Shown here piece by piece: positions 1-9,578 of a DNA stretch of 64,000 nt. The first letter of the stretch is position 1. Every line of letters starts with the position of its first letter. This DNA comes from Lutibacter sp. A64 (GTDB lineage: Bacteria; Bacteroidota; Bacteroidia; Flavobacteriales; Flavobacteriaceae), in the NCBI RefSeq assembly GCF_022429565.1, contig NZ_CP092487.1, positions 3,862,001-3,926,000 on the forward strand, read 5' to 3'. The position numbers and the translations under genes were made by a program. The notes beneath the pieces are model-generated. The model searched no databases and was not told the DNA's origin. It was given only the letters and a program-made list of their open reading frames with translations.

Positions 1-1368
1 TATAATTTAAGTGGAGCAGATGAAGTTGGCCCTAATAGAAATGTAAATGGATCCATTCATAATTATTTAATTGCAGAAGGTACAGCCGATGGTAATGGTG
101 TGTGGTCTCAATTATATGAAGTAGTAAATGGAACAACAGAGTTTTTAGCCAATATTGATGGAAATGAAAAAATTTCAGAAGCGGCAAGAAATCAAGCCGT
201 TGGTGAATTGTTGTTCTTAAGAGCTTTGGCATTTTTTCACTTAACTAATTTATGGGGAGATGTTCCATATTTTAGAGAAATGTTAAATCCTATTGAAGCT
301 GGAGAATTGGGTAGATATGATAAAGATTTGATTAGAACAGATATGAAAGAAGATCTAACAAGAGCTATTTCATTATTACCAGAATCTTACTCAAGTGCAG
401 ATTTAGGAAGAGCTACAAAATGGGCGGCTTATGCTTTAAAAGCGAAGTTTCACTTATTTGATAAAGAATGGGCGTTAGCTAAAAGTGATTGTGATGCTAT
501 TATTAATAATTCGCATCATACATTATTAGATAATTTTGCAGATGTTTTTAATCAATTAGATCCAACAAATTCAATAAATAACGAACATATTTTTATTATT
601 GATTTTAAAGCTGATGAACTTAATACTACAAGAACAGATGATTATAATCCTCGAATAAGAGATGAACCTTCAAATAGAAATGAAAATGCTTTTGATGAAT
701 TTGGAAATCCAGTGCTTAAATCTAATGGAACCCAAATGAAACGATGGGAATATTTTCAAAGTTTAATGTTAGAGCAAGAAGAAGACATGACAGGGTATGG
801 ATGGGCAATACCATTACCAGAAATAGCTGATAGAGATAATTGGCAAGATGGAGATTTACGTTATGATGCAACTATAGTAACAGAATATTTAGGCTTTGAA
901 CTTGCATTTCCATATTACAGAAAAAATTGGAATTTAGACCAGGTAAATTCAGTGAGATATAACCACCACGAAAACTATATTGTTTTCCGTTTGGCTGATA
1001 TTTATTTAATGGCTGCTGAAGCAGAAAATGAATTAAATGGTCCTGCTAATGCATATCCATATGTAAATAAAGTACGTGAAAGAGCTTTTGATCCAGATCA
1101 ACCTTGGAGCGGAATGTCTCAATCTGAGTTTAGAGAAGCAATGTATTCTGAAAGAAAATTTGAACTTGCTGCAGAAGGACATAGAAAAATGGATTTAATT
1201 AGATGGGGAATATTGCTAGATGTAGTAAAAAATACAGAACATAGAAGTTGGAATAATCCTGCGGCTAATATTCAACCATACCATGTGTTACTTCCAGTAC
1301 CACAAAATCAAATTTTATTAAATGCAAATTTATTAGACTCTGACCCTACAAATAACGGTTACCGTTAA
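1..1368 (+). CDS. SusD/RagB-family outer-membrane glycan-binding lipoprotein (5' truncated)
   Basis: The frame is open from base 1, so the gene begins before the window and its signal peptide and lipobox are not visible; about 455 residues remain. SusD proteins are surface lipoproteins that cap a SusC TonB-dependent transporter and capture oligosaccharides. Family marks seen here are the helical TPR-like N-terminal part (GELLFLRALAFFHLTNLWG), a segment reading FRLADIYLMAAEAENEL, the late motif ERKFELAAEGHRKMDLIRWG and the C-terminal ending SDPTNNGYR. The SusC partner is expected just upstream. It is the first visible gene of the polysaccharide utilisation locus and is followed by a strong palindrome, which could lower read-through into the enzyme genes. 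Family is certain; the ligand is inferred only from the neighbouring enzymes. Confidence 0.93.
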   Translation, partial: YNLSGADEVGPNRNVNGSIHNYLIAEGTADGNGVWSQLYEVVNGTTEFLANIDGNEKISEAARNQAVGELLFLRALAFFHLTNLWGDVPYFREMLNPIEAGELGRYDKDLIRTDMKEDLTRAISLLPESYSSADLGRATKWAAYALKAKFHLFDKEWALAKSDCDAIINNSHHTLLDNFADVFNQLDPTNSINNEHIFIIDFKADELNTTRTDDYNPRIRDEPSNRNENAFDEFGNPVLKSNGTQMKRWEYFQSLMLEQEEDMTGYGWAIPLPEIADRDNWQDGDLRYDATIVTEYLGFELAFPYYRKNWNLDQVNSVRYNHHENYIVFRLADIYLMAAEAENELNGPANAYPYVNKVRERAFDPDQPWSGMSQSEFREAMYSERKFELAAEGHRKMDLIRWGILLDVVKNTEHRSWNNPAANIQPYHVLLPVPQNQILLNANLLDSDPTNNGYR

Positions 1369-1383
1369 AATAAAATAACCAAA

Positions 1384-1419
1384 AGCTAGAGTGTAAATAT
1401 TAATATTTACACTCTAGCT
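1384..1419 (+). terminator. Perfect 36-bp palindrome between susD and the first sulfatase
   Basis: Bases 1384-1401 are the exact reverse complement of 1402-1419 (arm AGCTAGAGTGTAAATATT), followed by a short ATTTT run. As RNA it would form a long stem 16 nt after the susD stop. It may be a partial terminator or an mRNA-stabilising/processing hairpin that lets the transporter pair be expressed above the enzymes. The short T-run makes complete termination uncertain. Confidence 0.6.
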
Positions 1420-1438
1420 ATTTTAAAATTTACCAATT

Positions 1439-2914
1439 ATGAAAAGTTTACTTTCTTTTATTGCTTATGTGTGTCTTTTATCGAGCATAATTTCTTGCTC
1501 AAATCAAAAAGAAAAGAACAGTTTAGACATAGCACAAGAGTCTTCTAAAAAACCCAATATTATTTATATTCTTGCCGATGATTTAGGATATGGCGATTTA
1601 AGTGTTTACGGACAGGAAAAATTGAGTACGCCAAATATTGATGCATTAGCTTCAGAAGGATTGTTATTTACTCAACATTATGCAGGTAATACGGTATGTG
1701 CACCGTCAAGATCTGCTCTATTAACAGGAATGCATACAGGACATACACCAGTAAGAGGAAATAAAGAGATACAACCAGAAGGACAATATCCAATACCAGC
1801 AGACACTTATACTTTAGCAGAAGCCTTAAAAAAAGGAGGATATGTCACAGGAGCCTTTGGGAAATGGGGATTAGGATATCCAGGTTCAGAAGGAGATCCC
1901 GTATATCAAGGATTTGATACTTTTTATGGATATAATTGCCAGCGTTTAGGCCATAATTACTATCCATTTCACCTATGGTCAAATAGAGATTCTATAGTTT
2001 TGGCAGGCAATAGCGGATTTAAAAAAGAGCAATACGCACCAAATTTAATACAAGATGAAGCACTTTCATTTTTAGAAAAAAATAAAGACACTACATTCTT
2101 TATGTATGTACCAACCATAATACCACACGCAGAATTAGTTGCTCCAGATTCAATTATGGCAAAATACAAAGGAAAATATTTACCAGAGAAAAAATACGAA
2201 GGCGTAGACGGAGGACCAGAATATAGATTAGGTTTTTACGAATCACAAGACGAACCACATGCGGCTTTTGCAGCAATGATAGAGATTATGGACACCCAAG
2301 TAGGTGAAATAATGAAAAAAGTTAAAGAACTGGGAATTGAAGATAATACAATTTTAGTATTTGCGTCTGATAACGGACCTCATTCAGAAGGTGGTGCCGA
2401 CCCAGAATATTTTAAAAGTAGTGGTCCATTTAAAGGAACAAAAAGAGATTTGTACGAAGGTGGTATTCGAGTACCAATGATAATTAAATGGCCAGGGAAA
2501 ATAAAAGAAGGTACAAAAACAGACTTAGTTTCTGCTTTTTGGGATGTATTTCCAACATTCTCAGAAATTGCTGAGATACCAGTTCCAGAAAACTTGGATG
2601 GAATTTCATTTTTACCAACGTTATTAAATAAACCAGAATTACAAAAACAACATGAATATTTATATTGGGAATTTCACGAAAGAGGTGGAAGACAAGCTGT
2701 TAGAAAAGGAGATTGGAAAGCCGTTAAATATAATGTTTTAAAAGAACCAAATGCTCCTATAGAATTGTATGATTTATCGAAAGATGAAGGAGAAACAACT
2801 AATGTAGCAAGTCAATACCCAGAAATAGTAAAAGAAATGGAGCTTATTTTAAAAGAAGCAAGAACACCGTCAGATGTTTTTACATTTAGTCAAAATACTT
2901 TTGTAGCTGATTAA
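1439..2914 (+). CDS. Family S1 formylglycine sulfatase, lipoprotein
   Basis: Type I sulfatases hydrolyse sulfate esters using a formylglycine made from Cys or Ser in the motif C-x-P-x-R. Here the motif is CAPSR with the catalytic residue at Cys87. The metal-binding pair Asp47-Asp48 lies in ILADDLGYGD, and the second metal site is in FASDNGPH. The N-terminus is a lipoprotein signal with the modified Cys at residue 20 (SSIISC), so the protein probably works in the periplasm or on the surface. At 491 residues it is of normal length. It is closely related to the sulfatase at 9727-11184: both read LADDLGYGD or MADDLGYGD, then VCxPSR, GH..VRGN and a similar C-terminus. Its place in a fucosidase-rich locus suggests it removes sulfate from a fucose-containing polymer; position specificity cannot be read from sequence. 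Confidence 0.93.
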   Translation: MKSLLSFIAYVCLLSSIISCSNQKEKNSLDIAQESSKKPNIIYILADDLGYGDLSVYGQEKLSTPNIDALASEGLLFTQHYAGNTVCAPSRSALLTGMHTGHTPVRGNKEIQPEGQYPIPADTYTLAEALKKGGYVTGAFGKWGLGYPGSEGDPVYQGFDTFYGYNCQRLGHNYYPFHLWSNRDSIVLAGNSGFKKEQYAPNLIQDEALSFLEKNKDTTFFMYVPTIIPHAELVAPDSIMAKYKGKYLPEKKYEGVDGGPEYRLGFYESQDEPHAAFAAMIEIMDTQVGEIMKKVKELGIEDNTILVFASDNGPHSEGGADPEYFKSSGPFKGTKRDLYEGGIRVPMIIKWPGKIKEGTKTDLVSAFWDVFPTFSEIAEIPVPENLDGISFLPTLLNKPELQKQHEYLYWEFHERGGRQAVRKGDWKAVKYNVLKEPNAPIELYDLSKDEGETTNVASQYPEIVKEMELILKEARTPSDVFTFSQNTFVAD

Positions 2915-2934
2915 AAAATTGCTTGTATTAATTA

Positions 2935-3034
2935 TTATATCAACGTTTTACAAACTACTTTTATAAATTTGAGTTATTAATTGTGAGTGACCAAAGCAGG
3001 GGTGCTAAGTCTTTAAGTAATAACGTTGATATAA
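2935..3034 (+). other. Intergenic 13-bp inverted repeat, possible structured RNA or vestigial element
   Basis: The 230-bp gap between the first sulfatase and the GH2 gene holds the exact inverted repeat TTATATCAACGTT (2935-2947) and AACGTTGATATAA (3022-3034), 74 bases apart. Nested inside are GTTATTA (2973-2979) and TAATAAC (3018-3024). The enclosed bases include the relatively G-rich stretch GACCAAAGCAGGGGTGCTAA, unusual for this AT-rich gap. No open reading frame fits. It could be a regulatory leader of the GH2 gene, a small RNA, or the remains of a short transposable element; nothing seen decides between these. Confidence 0.4.
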
Positions 3035-3189
3035 AACTCCAATTAGAACCAATAATTGGTAAATACTAATAAAGTGTTACCAAACCATTAAAATTAACAT
3101 ATAGCATAAAAAGCTATAGAAAATAAAAATATAATGTAAGTAATGTGTTTTTTGAGATTAAAACTTCATTACTACTAATAAATACTACT

Positions 3190-6100
3190 ATGTCATATAT
3201 TAATAAATCCTATTTAAAACAACAAACTTATTTAATCTTGTCTTTTATAGTTAGTTTATTGTTTATAAGTTGCCAAAATGAAACAACTGAAATAAGTAAC
3301 AATTCTCGTGTGAATTTTGATTCCAATTGGAAATTTATTCAAGAAGATATTACAGGTGCTGAATTAATTGAATATAACGATGCTTCTTGGAGAACATTAA
3401 ATTTACCTCACGACTGGAGTATAGAAGGTGAATATGATGAAAATAACCCAATGGCCGGACAAAGTGGTTACTTACCTGCTGGATTTGGGTGGTATAGAAA
3501 AACCATTACTGTTCCAGAAACTTGGAAAGGGCAACATGTAGAAATAGCTTTTGATGGGGTATTTATGAATAGTACAGTATGGGCAAATGGTAAAAAATTA
3601 GGAACCAGACCTTATGGTTGGATTTCATTTGCATATGACATATCAGAAATTGTACAAACTTCAAAAAAAATAACTTTTGCTGTACGTGTAGATAATAGTA
3701 AACAACCTTCGGCACGTTGGTATACTGGAAGTGGAATTTATGCACATACTTGGATAGATGTAAAAAATAAAAACCATATTACAAGAGATGGAATTTTTGT
3801 AAGAACAGAAAAGAATAACATTTTTGTAGATACTGATTTAACAACTATAGACGATCAAGCTAAAACAGGAACACTTATTACTTCCGTTGTAGATAAAAGT
3901 GGAAAAGTAATTGCTACTACAGAAGATAGTTTAATGGAAAGTGAAGATTTAATAATTAAAACAAACTTAACTTTAAACAACCCAAAACTTTGGTCAATAA
4001 AAACACCGTATTTATATACCTTAAAAAGTGAGTTAAAAGTAAATGAAGAAGTAGTAGATGTTGTTGAAACTAAATTTGGGGTTAGAGATATTGAATGGGT
4101 TGCAGAAACAGGAATGTGGATAAATGGAGAAAATATTAAATTACAAGGTGTATGTAACCATCAAGATGCAGGGGCTTTTGGAGCAGCTGTGCCTGATAAA
4201 ATTCTTCGTTTTAGAATTCAACAGTTAAAAGATATGGGAGTCAATGCAATTAGAACGGCTCACAACCCACAAACACCAATATTTTACGATTTATGTGATG
4301 AGCTTGGTATGTTAGTAATGGATGAAATTTTTGATGGATGGAAGAAAAAAGCTAAAAACGATTATGGAGCACATTTCTTTGATGAATGGTGGAAGCAAGA
4401 TTTAACAGATTGGATAAAGAGAGATAGAAATCACCCTTCTATTGTTATCTATAGTGTTGGAAACGAAACAGGAGGACCTATAGCTAAGGATTTAGTTGAA
4501 GCTTGTAATAATCTAGATCCTACTAGACCAGTAACTTCAGGTCATTCTGGGTCTAACCATATGAATGTTTTAGGTGTAAATGGAGGTAGTGAGAAGAAAG
4601 GATTTATGGAAAACATAGAAAAAAATCAAAAAGGAAAAGTTTTTATAGGAACAGAAAATACACATACTTGGCAAGTAAGAGGATATTACAGAACCAAAAC
4701 TTGGTTTAGAGATGGTTTCCCTAATAAAAATCAACGACCTTACGCCATTCCAGATTTAACAGAAAAAGAAGTATTTACTCATGATTGGGTTGATGAAGTT
4801 GATAGAAAAAATAGAAAACAAGTTTTTAATTCAAGTTATGACAATGCAACTGTGCGTGTATCATCACGTTTAAATATAGCACAACTTAGAGATATACCAG
4901 AATATGCAGGTTCATTCCGTTGGACAGGTTATGATTATATTGGTGAAGCAAGTTATGTACATGGTGGTTGGCCTTTTAAAGCTTTTATGGGAGGTGCTAT
5001 AGATTTAGCAAATTTTGAAAAAGATTTGTATTATTTATACCAAAGTCAGTGGACAACAGAGCCAATGGTTCATATTTTACCACATTGGACACATCCAAAA
5101 GTGGAATTGGGTACAGAAATTCCAGTGTGGGTTTATTCTAATTGCGATGAAGTTGAGCTATTTTTTGACAATACATCTTTAGGAAAAAAGAAACCAGGAA
5201 AAGCTTGGGATGAAATGCAGTGCCAATGGTTAGTTAAATGGCAACCAGGTACTTTAAAAGCTGTTGCTTATAAAGACAATAAAGTAGTTTCTGAAAAGGT
5301 TATAAAAACGGCAAATGCGCCTTCTAAAATTAAATTATCAATTGATGGTGAACCTTTAAAAGATACTACAAATGATATTGTACAAGTAAGAGTTACAACA
5401 ACAGATAATACTGGTGAATTTTATCCTTATGGAGAAAATAGAACTTATTTTAATGTAATTGGAGCAGGAAGAATTAAAGCTTTAGATAATGGAAGTCCTG
5501 TTGATGTTGAACAACATGTAGGTCTAAATCATAGAAAAGCATTTTATGGATTAACACGTGCTTATATAGAATCTACAAATAACTCTGGTGCTATTAACTT
5601 GTTAGCAAGTTGTATTTTAGGAGAGAAAAAACAAATTACTTCTAATAAAGTAAGTATAGATACCGAAATTCTTAATTTAAGAGGAGCTAAAATTAATCCT
5701 ACAATTAAAATATTTTATACTACAGATGGTACTAATCCAACTATTAATTCTAAAAAATATGAATCGAGTTTTGAAATTGCACCAGAAACAACTGTAAAAG
5801 CATTAATTGTTGTAGATGGTGAAGCTTTACAAGTTTTGGAAGAAAAATTTGGAGCAAATGAAGGATTTACTTGGAATGAAAATATAACAAATGTAACAGA
5901 AATAGGAGAACAAGCTGAAGAAGCTACAGTAGTTAATGGTAGTGTTTTAGCAAAAGGTTCAAACTTTAGAGGTAAAGGTTATGTAAGTTTAGATAAAGAA
6001 GTAGGATCGTCTGTGGCTTGGTATCAAGAAAATGATGGAGGTGCAGGAGAAATAGATTTATACATTAGATATAGTGCACATATTAAAGGTGCTGCAGGTA

Positions 6101-6288
6101 CTTATGTTAAACTTATAGTTAATGATGAGGTTGTAAAAGATAAGCTTTTTTTACCAAGTACAGATAATTGGGGAGAATTTTGGAGTAAAGTAAAAGTTTC
6201 TATTCAAATTAATAGAGGTGCAAATACAATTAAATTAGAAACAGTTGAAGATAAAGGTCTCTTTGTTGATGAAATTATTTTTAAATAA
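3190..6288 (+). CDS. GH2 family beta-glycosidase (beta-galactosidase-like) with C-terminal sugar-binding domains, lipoprotein
   Basis: A 1032-residue exo-glycosidase of family GH2. The N-terminal sandwich domain (LPHDWSIEG, GYLPAGFGWYRKT), the Ig-like domain and the catalytic barrel (NAIRTAHNP) are in the usual order. The acid/base is Glu426 in SVGNETGG and the nucleophile is probably Glu489 in FIGTENTHTW. A DUF4982-like domain follows, then a chitobiase-type C-terminal module (YTTDGTNPTINS) and a terminal jelly-roll domain like CBM6. I chose the ATG at 3190 because it gives a clean lipoprotein signal with Cys28 (LLFISC); an in-frame ATG at 3145 would add 15 residues ahead of it. GH2 covers beta-galactosidases, mannosidases and glucuronidases; beta-galactosidase acting on galactofucan is a guess from context. 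Confidence 0.9.
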   Translation: MSYINKSYLKQQTYLILSFIVSLLFISCQNETTEISNNSRVNFDSNWKFIQEDITGAELIEYNDASWRTLNLPHDWSIEGEYDENNPMAGQSGYLPAGFGWYRKTITVPETWKGQHVEIAFDGVFMNSTVWANGKKLGTRPYGWISFAYDISEIVQTSKKITFAVRVDNSKQPSARWYTGSGIYAHTWIDVKNKNHITRDGIFVRTEKNNIFVDTDLTTIDDQAKTGTLITSVVDKSGKVIATTEDSLMESEDLIIKTNLTLNNPKLWSIKTPYLYTLKSELKVNEEVVDVVETKFGVRDIEWVAETGMWINGENIKLQGVCNHQDAGAFGAAVPDKILRFRIQQLKDMGVNAIRTAHNPQTPIFYDLCDELGMLVMDEIFDGWKKKAKNDYGAHFFDEWWKQDLTDWIKRDRNHPSIVIYSVGNETGGPIAKDLVEACNNLDPTRPVTSGHSGSNHMNVLGVNGGSEKKGFMENIEKNQKGKVFIGTENTHTWQVRGYYRTKTWFRDGFPNKNQRPYAIPDLTEKEVFTHDWVDEVDRKNRKQVFNSSYDNATVRVSSRLNIAQLRDIPEYAGSFRWTGYDYIGEASYVHGGWPFKAFMGGAIDLANFEKDLYYLYQSQWTTEPMVHILPHWTHPKVELGTEIPVWVYSNCDEVELFFDNTSLGKKKPGKAWDEMQCQWLVKWQPGTLKAVAYKDNKVVSEKVIKTANAPSKIKLSIDGEPLKDTTNDIVQVRVTTTDNTGEFYPYGENRTYFNVIGAGRIKALDNGSPVDVEQHVGLNHRKAFYGLTRAYIESTNNSGAINLLASCILGEKKQITSNKVSIDTEILNLRGAKINPTIKIFYTTDGTNPTINSKKYESSFEIAPETTVKALIVVDGEALQVLEEKFGANEGFTWNENITNVTEIGEQAEEATVVNGSVLAKGSNFRGKGYVSLDKEVGSSVAWYQENDGGAGEIDLYIRYSAHIKGAAGTYVKLIVNDEVVKDKLFLPSTDNWGEFWSKVKVSIQINRGANTIKLETVEDKGLFVDEIIFK

Positions 6289-6356
6289 ACTGTAAATTTG
6301 TTTTTAAAATTGTAACCATTACTAATATATCAAAAGTTTAACTGATAATTCAACTA

Positions 6357-7865
6357 ATGAAAAATATAAATGTATTTAATAGGTATTGCTTAGTTTTTAC
6401 AATATTATTTATTAGCTGTAAAGGTTACAGTCAAAAAAACACAGTTGTTCCGGTACAACATAAAGTAACACTTAAAGAAGCACATAAAGGAGATTTAGAA
6501 ATTGACACTTTATTGCTTGATAGTTACGGACTTTTACCTGAAAATATTAGACAGTTTTATATGGAATCTCGTGCTGTATTTTTAGAAAATACAGAAGCGA
6601 ATTTTGCAGATGCTAAGATTTTAGAATCTGCAAAAAAGCATAATTTAGCACTAATAGGAGGTCCTATACTAGGGAATTTACAAGAGGAAGAAGTAACTGT
6701 TTGGTTGCGAAAATACTCTGAAACACCTATTACTATCAAAGTGTTGAATATAAAAGATAAGAGGGAGCATATATATTTTAAAAACAATATAACACCAGGT
6801 GTTGAGCAAAGGATAGTATTGGATGGATTAACTGCTAATTCAGAGTATAAGTATCAAATTTATGAAAATGAAATTAAGCTAGCAGAAGGGGGATTTAAAA
6901 CAGCCCCAACTACTAAAGAAAAAGGCTTGTTTAAAGTGGCTTTTGGATCAGATTTTCATAAAGTAGGATTGCATAATCCAAACTTAGTAACACAAATTCT
7001 AAAAAGAAATCCACAAGTAATGTTGTTAATTGGCGATATAGCTGTTGATGATAGGGAAAATAAAATTAACCTACATAGGTCAGATTATCTTTTACGAGAT
7101 ATGTCTAAACCTTGGAGAGACCTTTCAGCCAATGTTCCTTTATATACTGCTTGGGATGATCACGATTATTTTAATAACGATCTAAGCGGTATTCCAGATA
7201 AATTCACTAGTGATGATGTTGAGGCAGTTAGAGCAGTTTGGTATCAGAATTGGAACAATCCAGAGTATAAAGGAGAAGGCATATATTTTAGCACTGTAAT
7301 AGGTCCTGTTGAAGTAATTATGTTAGATACGCGTTCTTGCCGTACAGTTGAAGCACGAGGCGAATATGGTTCGTATTTAGGTATAGAACAACAAAACTGG
7401 TTAAAAGAAACTTTAAAAAATTCTATAGCTCCTTTTAAAATTATTTCAAGTGGAACTATGTGGAGCGACGCTATATCTAATGGAAAAGATTCTTGGGGTA
7501 CTTGGGATACTGCTGCAAGAGAAGAAATATTTAACCTTATTGAAAGAGAAAATATAAAAGGAGTTTTATTTATTAGTGGAGACCGCCATGGAACACGTGC
7601 ATTTAATATACCTAGACCATCAGGATATATTATACACGAATTTGAAGCAGGAACATTAGGCGGTGTTCCTGGGCCAAAAGCTATGGCAAAAGATACTACC
7701 AATCAAATTTTTGGCTATGGAGGTACTGAAATAATTGCTTTCGGCGAATTTTTATTTAATACAAAAGCAAAAGAACCTCAGGTTACTTTTAGGTTGATTG
7801 ATGAACACGGTAAAATTGTAGAAAAACACACTTTATTATATAACCAACTTACCCCAAGAAAATAA
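6357..7865 (+). CDS. PhoD-like metallophosphoesterase, exported
   Basis: A 502-residue exported hydrolase of the PhoD/calcineurin-like superfamily. The metal-binding motifs come in order: FGSDFHKVG, LLIGDIAVDD, AWDDHDYFNND and SGDRHGTR. An Fn3-like domain sits at about residues 105-180 (NITPGVEQRIVLDGLTANSEYKYQIYE region), as in other PhoD proteins. The N-terminus is a signal peptide with a possible lipobox (LFISC, Cys21). PhoD enzymes are alkaline phosphodiesterases/phosphatases that usually belong to phosphate supply. Here the gene lies between a GH2 and a sulfatase, 6 bases before the next start, so it is surely co-expressed with polysaccharide enzymes. It may act on a phosphate, or possibly sulfate, substituent of the glycan (inference). 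Confidence 0.82.
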   Translation: MKNINVFNRYCLVFTILFISCKGYSQKNTVVPVQHKVTLKEAHKGDLEIDTLLLDSYGLLPENIRQFYMESRAVFLENTEANFADAKILESAKKHNLALIGGPILGNLQEEEVTVWLRKYSETPITIKVLNIKDKREHIYFKNNITPGVEQRIVLDGLTANSEYKYQIYENEIKLAEGGFKTAPTTKEKGLFKVAFGSDFHKVGLHNPNLVTQILKRNPQVMLLIGDIAVDDRENKINLHRSDYLLRDMSKPWRDLSANVPLYTAWDDHDYFNNDLSGIPDKFTSDDVEAVRAVWYQNWNNPEYKGEGIYFSTVIGPVEVIMLDTRSCRTVEARGEYGSYLGIEQQNWLKETLKNSIAPFKIISSGTMWSDAISNGKDSWGTWDTAAREEIFNLIERENIKGVLFISGDRHGTRAFNIPRPSGYIIHEFEAGTLGGVPGPKAMAKDTTNQIFGYGGTEIIAFGEFLFNTKAKEPQVTFRLIDEHGKIVEKHTLLYNQLTPRK

Positions 7866-7870
7866 AAAAG

Positions 7871-9475
7871 ATGAAAATTAAATTACCCATATTTATAGTA
7901 TTTACACTTTTAATTCTATTAAATTTTAGTTGTAAAAGTGATAAAAATAAGAGTTCAATTACTACTAATGAAAAAGTAAAACCTAACATATTATTCATTC
8001 TTGCAGATGATTTTGGATACAAAGATACAAGTGTTATGGGTAGTGAATATTATGAGACTCCTAATATTGATAAAATAGCCAATCAAGGTATGAATTTTAC
8101 AAATGGCTATGCTAATTGTCAGGTTTGTAGTCCTTCAAGAGCTAGTATTTTAACAGGTAAAAATACTGCACGTCATGGAATAACAGATTGGATAGGTGCA
8201 GCAGTAGGAGAAAAATGGAGAAATAAAAAAAGATATAATAAGTTACTTCCGGCGGATTATAATCATCAATTAAATTTGTCTTATACTACTTTGCCTGAAG
8301 CTTTAAAAACTCAAGGATATAAAACATTTTTTACTGGAAAATGGCATTTAGGTGGAGAGGGATCTTCTCCAGAAGATCACGGATTTGATATTAACAAAGG
8401 AGGATGGGAGAGTGGTAGCCCAAAAGGAGGTTACTTTTCACCATGGATAAATCCAACTTTACCAAATACAAAAAAAGGAGAAAATCTATCTATGCGTTTG
8501 GCAGATGAAACAATAAATTTTATGAAACAAAATAAGGATACTACCTTTTTTGCTTTTCTTTCATTTTACGCAGTACATGGTCCTATTCAAACTACACAAG
8601 AGAAGTGGCAAAAATACCAACAGAAAGCTCAAGAATTAGGTGTTGCAGAACAAGGGTTTAAAATGGGGCACTTTTTACCAATTAAACAGCAACAAGATAA
8701 CCCAATTTATGCAGGCCTTGTTGAAACAATGGATGATGCAATTGGAAAAGTAATGAATTCTTTAAAAGAAATGGGGCTTGATGATAATACAATTGTAGTA
8801 TTTACATCAGATAATGGAGGGGTATCTTCAGGAGATTCATTTTCAACATCAAACCTTCCTTTGCGTGGAGGAAAAGGTTATCAATTTGAAGGTGGAATTC
8901 GTGAGCCTTATTTTATTAAAGTTCCTGGTTTAGCAAACGGTCAAATAAATACAACGCCAGTTACGGGTTCAGATTTTTACCCTACTTTATTGGAATTAGT
9001 TGGAGCAGATCTTTTACCAGAAGAACACCAAGATGGAGTAAGTTTAGTGCCAATTCTAAAAGGAGAAACTATTGCTAAACGTCCATTAATCTGGCATTAT
9101 CCACATTACGGAAATCAGGGCGGAGAGCCTTCAAGTATCATAAGAGAAGGAAAATGGAAGTTAATTCATTATTACGAAGATGGACATAAAGAATTGTATG
9201 ACCTTGAAAATGATATTGAAGAAGCTAATAATATTGCTGAAAATAATCCAGATACAGTAAAATATTTAGATGAGAAACTTTTTAATTATTTAAATGAAGT
9301 AGGAGCAAGATTTCCTGTAAAAGATGATGAATATAACGCTGAATTAGAAAAAAAATATTTGGAATCAGTAATTAAAAATCAGTGGCCAAATCTAGAAAAA
9401 CAACGATTGAAATTTCTTTCCGATGATTTTAAGCCAAACGATACTTGGTGGGATAGTAAAACTACAGTTGATTAG
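7871..9475 (+). CDS. Family S1 formylglycine sulfatase, lipoprotein
   Basis: A 534-residue type I sulfatase. The formylglycine motif is CSPSR with Cys86; the metal-binding Asp pair is at 46-47 (ILADDFGYKD) and the later metal site is in FTSDNGGVS. The lipoprotein signal ends at Cys21 (LLNFSC). It belongs to a different subgroup from the sulfatases at 1439 and 9727: it has a longer loop after the active site (TARHGITDWIGAAVGEKW) and an extended C-terminal helix region ending in NDTWWDSK. It starts 6 bases after the PhoD-like gene. Together with the other four sulfatases it suggests that the polymer carries several distinct sulfate positions. Confidence 0.93.
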   Translation: MKIKLPIFIVFTLLILLNFSCKSDKNKSSITTNEKVKPNILFILADDFGYKDTSVMGSEYYETPNIDKIANQGMNFTNGYANCQVCSPSRASILTGKNTARHGITDWIGAAVGEKWRNKKRYNKLLPADYNHQLNLSYTTLPEALKTQGYKTFFTGKWHLGGEGSSPEDHGFDINKGGWESGSPKGGYFSPWINPTLPNTKKGENLSMRLADETINFMKQNKDTTFFAFLSFYAVHGPIQTTQEKWQKYQQKAQELGVAEQGFKMGHFLPIKQQQDNPIYAGLVETMDDAIGKVMNSLKEMGLDDNTIVVFTSDNGGVSSGDSFSTSNLPLRGGKGYQFEGGIREPYFIKVPGLANGQINTTPVTGSDFYPTLLELVGADLLPEEHQDGVSLVPILKGETIAKRPLIWHYPHYGNQGGEPSSIIREGKWKLIHYYEDGHKELYDLENDIEEANNIAENNPDTVKYLDEKLFNYLNEVGARFPVKDDEYNAELEKKYLESVIKNQWPNLEKQRLKFLSDDFKPNDTWWDSKTTVD

Positions 9476-9578
9476 TATTGATTTATTAAAACAATTTAGA
9501 ATTAATGAAACAATTAAGTAAAAAAATAAGAAGTCTAGGTTATTAAAATAAAGTAGATTTTTTTGCATAAAAAATTAT

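Noticed and set aside
3145-3189. Longer start for the GH2 gene
   Set aside because: The 15 extra residues precede a complete lipoprotein signal that begins at 3190; a start there explains export better.
7244-7702. 152-residue open frame on the minus strand within the PhoD-like gene
   Set aside because: It is antisense to a conserved coding region, with no recognisable motif or leader; similar long antisense frames (for example 27993-28421) are also shadows.
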